From Larix kaempferi (taxonomy: Eukaryota; Streptophyta; Pinopsida; Pinales; Pinaceae), in NCBI GenBank assembly GCA_027924585.1, contig BSBM01000870.1, positions 3,843,001 through 3,907,000 of the forward strand: DNA of 64,000 nucleotides. Direction: 5' to 3'. The position numbers were made by a program, and so were the translations under genes. Below, one piece after another: positions 23,018 to 32,760 of the stretch; within the stretch, counting starts at the first letter, position 1; each line of letters begins with the position of its first letter. The notes under the pieces are model-generated. The model ran no database searches, was not told the DNA's origin, and saw only the letters and a program-made list of their open reading frames with translations.

Positions 23018-25933
23018 CTACTCCCCCTTTCGAGGAGGGTCCTTCTGGACTATACCAAGCTTGTCTCGGAAGTATTCAAACTTTACTCGAGACAAAGGTT
23101 TAGTCAGGATATCGGCAATCTGATCCTCAGTACTTATATACTCGAGCTTGATAGCTCCTCTCTGCACCATGTCTCGTATATAGAAGTAATGGATCTCAAT
23201 GTTTTTTGACTTATCATGTAACACAGGATTTTCAGTCATCTTAATGCAGCTTTGATTATCACACATAATCACAGTGGAATCCATTTCTAAGTCAAATATT
23301 CCAGATAAAAGTTTATGAAGCCACACTGCTTCACAGCTGGCAGAGCAAGCGGCTATATATTCTGCTTCAGCAGTACTGAGGGCCACACTAGATTGTTTCT
23401 TGCTGAACCAGAAGATCATGGCAGATCGAAGACCATAACATCCATTTGAAGTACTTTTTTTGTTTGAGACACTACCTGCCCAATCAGAATCTGAGTAACC
23501 ATGTAACTTGAGTTCATTACCTCCAAGATAGTATAGGCCAAAGTCCAATGTACCTTTTAGGTACCTCATTATATGCTTTACAGCTATAAGGTGAACCTTT
23601 CTAGGTTCTACTAGATACTGACTTAGGGTATTTACAGCAAAGCATATATCTGGCCTAGTATTTGTCAAATACATCAATGATCCAATGATTTGTCTATATA
23701 GAGTTACGTCCACTAGTTCTGATGAATCATTAACTAATAGTTTCAGGTTGGAGTCCATGGGAGTGGCCATGGCTTTACACTCCAACATCTCAAATCTTTT
23801 GAGAATCTCCACAATAGACTTACCTTGATTTAGAAAGATTCCTTTTGGTTCTTGCCACACTTCTAAGCCTAAGAAGTAGTGCATTAATCCGAGATCTTTC
23901 ATTTCGAATTCTGAAGAAAGCTTCTTCTTGCTTTCAATAATTTGTTTCTCATTTCCGGTTAGAAATAGATCATCTACATATAACAGCAATATAACGGGTT
24001 CATCATCCATCACTTTAAGATAAAGATTGGGGTCAGCTTTACTTTTGGTAAAGCCCATGCTTGTTAAGAAACTGTCAACCCTTCCGTACCAAGCCCTGGG
24101 GGCTTGCTTCAATCCATATAAATCCTTTTTCAGTTTGCATACATGGGTCCTTCCGTCTTTGACCTCAAAACCTTGAGGTTGTTCTATGTATACTTCTTCT
24201 TCAATTACACCATTCAGAAAAGCTGTCTTAACATCCATTTGATGCAATTTCCATTTCATCATGGATGCAAGTGCCATGATAGTTCTAATTGAAGTATACC
24301 TAGAAACTGGTGCAAATGTTTCTTCATAGTCAATTCCCTCCTTTTGAGAGAATCCTCTGGCTACAAACCTTGCCTTGTATTTTTCAATGCTACCATATGC
24401 AGCATGTTTTATCTTGAAAATCCATTTGGAAGAAACCACACTTTTATCTCTTGGTTTGGGAACTATATCCCAAACATCATTTTTCATTATTGACTGATAT
24501 TCTTCTGTCATTGCTTCTATCCATTCTTTCTTTTGAGCTGCCTCTTCATAGCTAGTAGGTAGTTGATACACAAGATCACACATCAAGGCCATATAGTTGG
24601 ACACTAGCTTTGGTTTCTTTCTTTCTCTGATGGAGCCTTCAGGAGCACCATATTTTTCAGCCCCTTGGATAATATCTCTAGCCCATGCTGGCCTTCTTTT
24701 CTTTGATAAATCTGTGATAGGAGGTTCTTGTGATTCCAACATGTCATGATCCTCTGGAGGATTATCTTCAGGGATGTGAACAGCCTCTGAGTTTCTAGAA
24801 CAAAGATCTTCTTCATAGATTTCTTCAAGTTGGCATTTTCTTGATTTCTTGAGAGCTGCTTCTTCATCAAAAGTTACATCTCTACTGATTTCTATATGAT
24901 GAAAGCCTGGTATGTAAATCCTGAAGGCTTTGGATGATTCACAATAACCAACAAATATTCCTTTCTTACCAGAAGGATCCAACTTGGTTCTCTTTTCTTT
25001 TGGAATGTGGATGTACACAGGACACCCAAATATTTTAAGATGGATTACCTCGGGCTTCTTTCCAGTAAACACTTCTTCTGGAGTTTTGAAATCAAGAGCA
25101 CTATGTGATAATCTGTTTTGAACATATACTGTTGTCTTGGCTGCTTCAGCCCATAGATACATGGGAAGATCCTGGTCATGTATCATAGTCTTAACAGCTT
25201 CCATGATGGTTCTATTTTTCCTTTCTGCAACCCCATTTTGTTGGGGATTGTAGGGAGTGGTTAGTTCTCTCTTGATTCCGACTTCTTTACAAAAATATTC
25301 AAACTCTTTTGAAGTATATTCTCCACCATTGTCTGTTCTGAGAATCTTGATTTTCTTTTCTGAGAGATTTTCTATTAGAGCCTTGAACTCCTTGAACTTT
25401 CCAAAAACTTCATTCTTACCTTTTAGAAAGTATATCCAAGTTTTCCCTGAATGATCATCAATGAATGAAAGATAGTATTCAAATCCACTTAGAGAAGTGG
25501 TGGGCATTGGAACACATACAACTGAGTGTATTAGCTCCAAGATACTCTTAGTCTTTGTTTCACTCTTTGGAAATGGGTTCTTGACATTCTTCCATTTCTT
25601 ACATCCTTTACATGAGCCATCATGATCAACCTTCAAATCTGGTAGTCCTATGACTACCTTGATTACATAGGGTAAGGCTTTGTAGTTAATGTGAGCTAGT
25701 CTTCTATGCCATAGCTCACTGGGACTAGAGGTTTCATGAACAAGGGCAGCTTCTGGATGACCCTTGAGTTTATACAAACCTCCTTCCTCTTCACCAATGA
25801 CAATTGCATCCTTAATAGATTTTCCTTTGGACCACATTAACACTTGTCCATCAATGAATGCAACTCTATAACCTTTCTTGTCCAATGCTGAGATTGAAAG
25901 CAAATTCTTCTTCAATCCTGGAACATACAAAAC
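23018..25933 (-). pseudogene. Copia B pol: integrase, RT and RNase H
   Basis: Open frame of about 970 codons after the nonsense codon at 25934. Order: pre-integrase zinc region (HRRLAHINYK, SCKGCKKWKN); integrase core with LRTDNGGEYTSKEF (second Asp) and NPQQNGVAERKNRT (Glu); RT with DVWDIVPKPRDKSVVSSKW, HQMDVKTAFLNG and YVDD at 23969-23980; RNase H with YSDSDWAGS, STAEAEYIAA and KNIEIHYFYIRDM. The first integrase Asp, normally in an IHSDVCGPM-type block, reads Val (IHSVVCVPM; codon at 25520-25522), and a nearby Gly is also Val. RT and RNase H active sites look intact. Confidence 0.95.
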
Positions 25934-27127
25934 TTACTTCATCTTCATGGGGGTTCCAGAATCAAGTTTGTAGTTTGCTTCACCAATTTCCTTAATGGGA
26001 TATTGATAGTTATCTCCAAGAGATACCTTTAGTGGAGAGGTCTTTTCTTCAAGATTTGATAGAGTCTTCTTTTGTCCTGTCATGTGCTTTGAGGCACCAC
26101 TATCAATGAACCATGTACCTTCTCCAGGTGTTATAGATCCAAAGAGTGCGGAGAAAAGAACATACTCTTCTGCATCTTCTTCTTCATTTCTTCTAGGTCT
26201 TCTTTTGGAGAAGGTCCTTTCTTCATCTTCTTCTTCTCTTCTAGATCTTTTCTTGAGAGGCCTTTCTTCCTCTTCAACTTCTTCTTCACTCTCATCTTCT
26301 GCAAGATGTGCATGATGTCTTCTGTGGTAAGTACCATTTTTCTTTTTGTTAGGACAGTCTTTGGCAATGTGTCCTAATTTGTGACAAATGAAACATTGGA
26401 ATGAGGAGTAATCTCTTCCTTGGAAGGATCCCCTTTTCTTTTGAAATCTTTGTGGAGGATGGGACTCCTTTTGGCTATCCTTCTTAAAGTAGGATCGATT
26501 CTTTCTTCTCTTGGTATGGGTGGCCAAGGCTTGGTCATCTTCCTTGAGCAATGCTTCTCTGTTGGCAGCCCTAGCTTCTTCTTGAACACAATCCTCCCAT
26601 ACTATATCAAACTTCATGCTTTCTTTTCTGGCACACATGGTTTGTATGAAAGATTCCCATGATCTAGTGAGACCATTTAGAGCTGTCATCACAAGTTCAT
26701 CTTCATCAAGAGTATCACCAATGGCATCTAGTTGCTCCTTGATTAGAGAGACTCTTGAGAAGTAGTCTTGAATGGATTCTCCTTTGTGCATCTTGGTACT
26801 CTTCAACTGAGTCCTTAGATTCATCTTTCTATTGATGTTCTTTCCTTCATACATTCTTCCTAGGGCATCATACATTTCCTTTGGAGTCTTCTTGGAAGCC
26901 ACTTGGGGAATCAAGTGGTCTTTAATAGAATCAGCTATGATTCTTTTTTCCCTAATCAAATCCTTCCTGTGTTTTTCTTTGGCTTCATCTCCTTCTGGTT
27001 CTGCAACTTCCTCCTTGATATAATGAGCAAGATCATTCTCCTCAAGAATGAGACCAATTCTGTATTTCCATGCCCGGAAATTTTCTATACCTTCTAGCTT
27101 GTCTTCAAGCTTAGTGTTTGGAGCCAT
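25934..27127 (-). pseudogene. Copia B gag and protease
   Basis: 397 codons from ATG at 27127. Gag domain with FRAWKYRIGLILEENDLAHY at the N-terminus and MYDALGRMYEG and LRTQLKSTKM in the core. One CCHC knuckle, CFICHKLGHIAKDC, then a Lys/Arg/Glu-rich linker. The protease active site is WFIDSGASKHM. The frame ends in TAA at 25934-25936, exactly in frame with the following pol (VLYVPGLKKNLL), so gag-pol was a single polyprotein split by one nonsense codon. Confidence 0.95.
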
Positions 27128-27209
27128 ATTCTCTTGGGGGAGTCCAAGAGACAGAGTAGACTTACTTGGAAATGTTAGATTTCACTTTTCCGGAATCTAG
27201 GATAGAATT

Positions 27210-27545
27210 TTATCCAACTTTTGGTAGAATTAGGGTTTGACTTTCCCGGAGATCTACTCAACCAAAAAGTTCGATCTATAGCTCAAAAGAATGCTCTTGA
27301 GAAGGGATATCCAGCCATGTAATCAGAATTAAAAAATTCCAACTTTTTTCTGAAACCAAATTATGACGTATCGCACTTTTGGTAGAATTAGGGTTTGGAT
27401 TTCCCAGAGTTCTACCCAACCAAAAAGTTCGATCTAGGGCTTAAAAGATTGGTATTGAAGAGGGCTATCCATCCATGTAACCAAAATTCAATAATACCAA
27501 CTTTTTTTCTGAAACCCTAACTTTCACCGGAGAGAGAGAGAGAGG
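27210..27545 (-). repeat. Duplicated segment in the Copia B leader
   Basis: Two imperfect copies, about 160 bases each (from about 27213 and 27374), both carry TTTTGGTAGAATTAGGGTTTG, CAACCAAAAAGTTCGATCTA and a TTCCAACTTTTTTCTGAAACC-like end. A (GA)n run follows at 27533-27544. This lies between gag and the primer site, where packaging signals sit in LTR elements; that role is inference only. Confidence 0.75.
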
Positions 27546-27581
27546 TATTATTACCTTGTGAAAGATGTCCTATTCAGTCTA

Positions 27582-27593
27582 CCTCTGATACCA
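27582..27593 (-). other. tRNA-iMet primer binding site of Copia B
   Basis: Minus-strand TGGTATCAGAGG abuts the 5' LTR with no gap. It matches the 3' end complement of plant initiator methionine tRNA except at the last base. Confidence 0.92.
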
Positions 27594-28082
27594 TGTTAAG
27601 TTTAAACCAAATAGACTAGCAAGATCACTGAAAGAAACATAATCACAAGATAGACACAGAATATACCCTGGGAAACCCTCATGGGGTAGAAAACCCAGCA
27701 AAGCTTTCCTCAATAAGATGATCAACCAAAATACAAGATGTGCTCCTTCCTTCTTTGACTCCTTAGCAGATCTCCCAGACAAGTGCGCACTCTTCCACAA
27801 GTGAGTGAGTGATCTAATGAGGAGTTCACCTCCTTTATTTATACTGACTCCCAACTGACTAAAAGACCTAATGGGGCCGACCTCTCCTGGAGAAGTCTAA
27901 TAACCCCAAAAATATAACCACAGGGCCGACCCCCACATGGTGTGTCTAATAACCCTAGTTAACACAAACCCTCGGAGGAATAAACACCTCCGGATACATA
28001 ATAGAATTACCTCGGAGGGATGAAACATCTCCGGAATAATAAAGTACAAGTATAATATTCTTTGAAGTTACAATATTCAACA
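27594..28082 (-). repeat. 5' LTR of Copia B (489 bp)
   Basis: Same length as the 3' LTR, with about nine substitutions. TATA box (minus strand) at 27843-27836, with GGGCCGAC motifs at 27874-27881 and 27923-27930. Confidence 0.95.
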
Positions 28083-28087
28083 CTGTG
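28083..28087 (+). other. Target site duplication of Copia B (right)
   Basis: CTGTG, the repeat of 20696-20700. Confidence 0.95.
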
Positions 28088-30166
28088 GATTCTCAAATAA
28101 TGGAACCTTCAAATCCCCTTTAAATTATTAGTGCACCTGTGCAAGAAGATGATGAATTGGTGGTTACACATGCCAGCTCAGTAAAAAGGAAAATGATCCA
28201 TGCTGATCCATTCCCCAACATTCAGATTATTGACTGTGATGTTGTTGAAGAACCTAAACCCCCAGTTTAAGTAACTGAGGACATTACAAAACAATCCAAG
28301 TTGGTCACAGACTTGTTAAATGTTATTGAAATGGAATGCTCTATTCAGGATTAGTCATTTGAAGACACCTCCGTTCATGATTTTATGGCTTCAACATCTC
28401 AGTTAAATTCAGTTCAACAATTTTCTGCTTCGCTTTCAGATCATTTACCTCCCTTTTCATTGTCTCAACTGTTCAATAGTATAACTTCTTCTTCTACCAC
28501 ACTTTCATGTAGTCAAGAGTCTTTCTCTATCCCTAAGTCCATGATGCCAGAAACTCAAACCACCATCATTCCTACACAGTCACCTAAACCTATTCTACTA
28601 ATACCTTCCATCGACCAATTCACCTCTATTCCTTTTTTCATTTCATCTTCTATCACAATTCAGGATAAGCTTCCTGCAATCTTTCAGTCTACACCACTAG
28701 CTATCTCTATTTCACCTAGCATTGAGGAGCCACCTATAGTTCCCTCTCCATCATTAGCTCCTAATGCTGAAGAGCAAACTTCTCCTTCTGAAGCTTCCAC
28801 TTCGGTCCCCCCAATCACACAGGTCCAGTCATTTGTCCAAGATGTTTCTATCCCTATGGTCCTTCCTCAAGTCACCATGTCCATCCCTCACCCTAGTGGT
28901 ATTATGACACCTTCAATAATTTCCACTGCTAATGTCATTCCCATCACTACCCAGTTGGCTGATGAATATGTAGATGAGGATGTGGTTCCTATTGGTAACT
29001 ATTTCTATGACAAGGAAGAGAAGACACTATTCAAAAGGACAAGGAAGAGAAGTAAAGATGAGCAAGCGTTGGAATCACCTACTCCCATTCAAGTCTTGTG
29101 GACTCAACAAACTGGTGACCCTCAGTCTAGGGCTATTGAAGCAGTGACAGTTTTGGGGACTTTTATTGGTGCCAATATAGATTTAGTCCACTTGCTGAAT
29201 AGAGAGGTTGATCTTAAAAAGGAAAGGATCAAGGAACTTGAAGATGAGTTGGCCAAGATTAAAGATGAACATAGCCTCCTTGTGGCTAATATCAGGCAAG
29301 AATGGATGGAGCACTTGCATGCATCAGAACAGGAGAATATCTCCCTTCAGAACTAGCGTAATACTGAAAAGACTCAAAACTCCATCCATGCAGAAAAGAT
29401 AGAAACATTAGAGATACAAGTTGGAACTGTAACTGCAAATGAAGCTTCAGTTAATTTCTCTAACTTTACACCACAGGAGTTCAAAGACTTGACCTTGGAG
29501 GTTAATCATAATCATTATAAATTGCTTGAAAAGTTGTACATTGCACAGGATGAAATTAGGGAGACATTTATTATCTTTGATAAACTGTCTTCTGAGCTTG
29601 AGGTATAGGAAATCAAGAGAATTCAGGCTTCCAAAGCTCAAGAGGAGGTTAGTGAATGGAAAAGGTACATTAAAAACATTCCTGCAGACTTCCCGATTCT
29701 CAACAGTCTCCAGATGAAGAAGAACAAAGCTTCCCTGAATACCTGGCTCGATTTCAATGACTCTACTGAAGAGATCATCAGAAAATCCAAAGACCTTTGC
29801 ACTCGACGTTGGTATGCAGCTGATAACATCATGGAAGCTCTGCATCTCCCATACATGGATCCTATTTTGCAGGCCCTTCCACCTAAATGTAAGCTGGAAG
29901 AAGTGGAGCGTGATCGTGAAGAAATTGCGCAGAAGATCCGGGCTATTCAGGTATTCAACATCGGCCATGTGGATGAATTGATCGGGAAACCGCTCTCCTT
30001 TGAGGGAAAGATCCATTCTTACCTTCACACTTGGCATAATCTTTCCAAGCATGACATGGAGAAAAACATATGCAATTCCCAAATAGGCATAGAATCTATC
30101 AACTATCCAAACATAGATGAACTGTTAGAGATACATGATAAGTGGCAGGATTTTCTGGCCCAATAG
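28088..30166 (+). pseudogene. Large unrecognised gene, 3' half
   Basis: Continues the 19006-20700 frame exactly: removing Copia B and one target copy joins codon to codon. 692 codons to the TAG at 30164. Internal stops: TAA 28121, TAA 28268, TAG 28352, TAG 29354 and TAG 29606; no indel. Order: short acidic linker; Pro/Ser/Thr-rich stretch (28385-28960); a basic cluster KRTRKRSK near 29035 that could be a nuclear localisation signal; a coiled coil (KKERIKELEDELAKIKDEH) near 29215; a helical and globular C-terminus. The layout resembles a scaffold or a transposon-associated ORF; no domain family is recognised. Confidence 0.6.
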
Positions 30167-30940
30167 ACTCATTTCTGATTTTGGAATCCCTATTCTATAG
30201 GATTCGTTTTTGTACTTTTTTGTAATTTAATATTTAAGGAAGAATACCTCTTGGAGGAAAGGGTTGGAATTCTTGGAATTGTAATTCACAGTAGATAAGA
30301 CTGAGGATACTCTGTTGCTAGAGTCATTGTAATTTTGGTACAAGACATATTAATACCGTAATGTCATCTTCGGATCCATCTTCTGATTATCACTTAAATT
30401 TCTTTAAGGATTTCTAATTTTATGTTCCAGATTGTCATCCGATATACATATGATCTCTTGTTGGATATCTAATGGATACATAGATCTGTTGTATTGGTTT
30501 TTTTGTATAACTGATGTGTGTATGAAAATGTTTGATTAAATTTCTTTAATTATATACTTTCTTTATCGATTTATGCAATTGATCAGATATATATATATAT
30601 ATTCAATCATTGTTGATTTTTCAATCAACAAAAGGATAATAGGTTATATCTTGATGGTATTTAAGCTGGGATTATCATTGTTTATTTTTTATTACATAAA
30701 TCATAATTTAAGTCAGCAAATATCTCATCTAAAGGCATTTTTGTTAAAGGTGACAGACTGTTTGTTTTCTTACACCTCAAGGTTGATCTGTATATACACC
30801 AAGCTTTTCATTTTAGAATAGATCTGACTTAATATTAGGTTCTTTTTCTAAATAGGTTAAGTTAGAATTGTTCACTATTTCCCACACCCTTTTGTTTCCC
30901 TATATTGGGAAACTTATCTTATTGATCAAATCACTTACTC
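30167..30940. other. Downstream flank of the large gene
   Basis: AT-rich, with a (TA)n run near 30588-30601 and no gene. It should include the 3' untranslated region and terminator of the large gene, but no clear AATAAA is seen. Confidence 0.4.
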
Positions 30941-31049
30941 ATAGAGTGCCAGTGGAGGTCGAATATCTGTGGGTGATTACCACCAACGTTACCTAGAGAT
31001 TTCATCCATACCATCATGTGTATGAGGCAATATGGACATACATATTATG
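30941..31049 (+). pseudogene. Possible upstream fragment of the transposase-like gene
   Basis: Left flank of Gypsy-2. The sequence across the insertion (…CATACATATTATG, then CGAAACC…) becomes continuous if Gypsy-2 and one TTATG are removed, and leads into the C-x4-C-x2-C motif at about 40374. Coding on this side is weak. Confidence 0.35.
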
Positions 31050-31794
31050 TGTTGGCATGGGGTTAGACCACATAAAGTGCAGAAGCCGACAACAGCGAAT
31101 AAGGACCACAAAAGAAAGGGTCATTCGCGGAGAACAAGGAGTCGACGAAAGCACGAGATTGGTTTAGTTAGTTAGAATGGGTCATGTGGACCATTTTGTA
31201 ACCATTTAGTTTGATATAAATAGGAGTATGATTGTTAGCCTAAGGGAATCATAGTTGGATCGGTGAATAGGATCCAAGTATCAATTTTGTATGGATCTGC
31301 GATAAGGGGTTTTGAACTGTTTCTGTGAAGGTTATACCGCAGGTTTTGATGAATGCATGAAGATGTTCGGTTATGGTTATATCTTTTGTCTCTATTTCTG
31401 TTAAATGATGAATGAAATTGTTTGCGAAATGTTTAAGGTTTTGTGGTTTGGTAATTGTTGTTGATACGAATGATTAGTTTAACCATGTTAATGCGAATGT
31501 TGATTATACACTGAATATGCGAAAGGAATGAATGAATGCATGAACTGTTAGCATGATGCAAAGACAAAATCTCTGGTTTCCATATTTGTAGAGTGATAAT
31601 TGATGCATGTCCTCCCCCCACTGCGGAAATATGGTTCTTGTAGCCCCCTTAATCATCTCGGGTGAGACTTCACTCGCTTTGCGAGTGTTGTTGGAAAGGG
31701 TAAAACCTTTCTGGCCCGTTGTTTAAGGGTGTTTGGTCCATGTTTTTTTACAGTAGTGCAAAGTGAACCCCTTTCGATAGTCTTTGTGTCAACA
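31050..31794 (+). repeat. 5' LTR of Gypsy-2
   Basis: TGTTGGCA...GTCAACA, with TATA box TATAAATA at 31215-31222. It matches 39612-40360. Confidence 0.93.
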
Positions 31795-31796
31795 AA

Positions 31797-31814
31797 TGGT
31801 TTTGTTGCCGAGAC
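31797..31814 (+). other. Decayed tRNA-Asp-type primer site of Gypsy-2
   Basis: TGGTTTTGTTGCCGAGAC, two bases after the LTR. It resembles the tRNA-Asp primer site (TGGCGCCGTTGCCGGGGA), with differences mostly C-to-T or G-to-A. Confidence 0.55.
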
Positions 31815-31837
31815 CCTGAAGAGAAAAAGAAGAGGAC

Positions 31838-32760
31838 ATGCTGTGGCACCCGGTGAAACCGGATATTCAAGAGTGGTTTGACAAAAAGATAGAAGAATTT
31901 GCAGAAGGAGAAAATCGAAACCCTGGACAGACAGTAAGCAATTGGTTGCAAAATCATGTATCTATTCGGATATCCATAAAGTGTTATTCTGTGAATTCCC
32001 GGTATTGTTGCATGAGTGGTTGGCACAACTAACATTTCAGAAGAACCATTGTCAAAAGACTGAGCCTAACCATTGGACCCCAGAACCGATTCAATAGCTA
32101 AAATAAGTCGACAATAAGGTATCAAGGGATGTCAACTTCTGGGTGGATAGTATCCTAGAGGGATACATTATTGAGTTCACATTTGACACAATCAAATCAT
32201 ACAGTGACGCGGAAAGGAAATTTTTCAATAGACCCAGAGGGAGATTCCTACTATCGCTCAAGTTGTGGATTAAGATGCTCGTCTAGGAAAAGGGCATATT
32301 GAGGACGACTTCCGACGAGTAGAAGATCAATGTGCAGAGGTTGTGGGTATCGCGTGAATGCGGATCCGATAGAAATATGAGGGGTAGATGGACATGAGCG
32401 ACGATGAATTTTTAAGGGATGCTGAGGAAGCTGATTGTGGTACCTTGAAGAGTGGGGCGATATTATGGATACCAGAGAAGAGGAGGAGGACTGAAAGAGA
32501 GTAACTTGAGGGGACCGGAATGAAATATTGTGAAACAGGACCACAAGGGATGAAGAAACCTTATTACGGTGAAGGGAGACGGTGACCAAGATACCCCAGA
32601 AGTAGAAGAGGGACAGATTGTAAGTTACAATATACATTCAACCCCGTGCACTACTCAAAATTTCACAGGAAGAAATATAATTTATTCGCATAGTTGTCCT
32701 ATGTGCAGTGATAGGAGTATCGCATCAGTAGACAATAACAATAGGAATGTAAGAATGGAA
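31838..32760 (+). pseudogene. Gypsy-2 region before the Gag core, heavily decayed
   Basis: A short frame (31838-32035; VKPDIQEWFDKKIEEFAEG) looks genuinely coding, then stops accumulate to about 32569. The next frame (32569-32814) reads into the Gag core with DDAKIPTFQGNGNKHPK. An N-terminal extension of Gag is the simplest reading. Confidence 0.5.

Larger units (their letters stand above)
20701..28082 (-). mobile_element. Full-length Ty1/Copia element (Copia B)
   Basis: 7,382 bases, 489-base LTRs at both ends, target duplication CTGTG. Minus-strand order: 5' LTR (27594-28082), tRNA-iMet primer site, leader, gag-protease, integrase, RT, RNase H, a 1.8 kb untranslated region holding three tandem arrays, polypurine tract, 3' LTR. 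The LTRs differ at about nine positions by eye (near 2%), so this is the youngest insertion here. It interrupts the large gene in frame. Coding is broken by only one nonsense codon, but one integrase catalytic residue is missing. Confidence 0.97.

Noticed and set aside
26082-26662. Open frames antisense to Copia B gag
   Set aside because: Shadows of the Lys/Arg/Glu-rich gag linker.
19549-30166. An alternative genetic code or programmed readthrough to explain nine stops in the large gene
   Set aside because: All three stop codons are affected, nearby plant retroelements show the same stops at known residues, and deamination is simpler.
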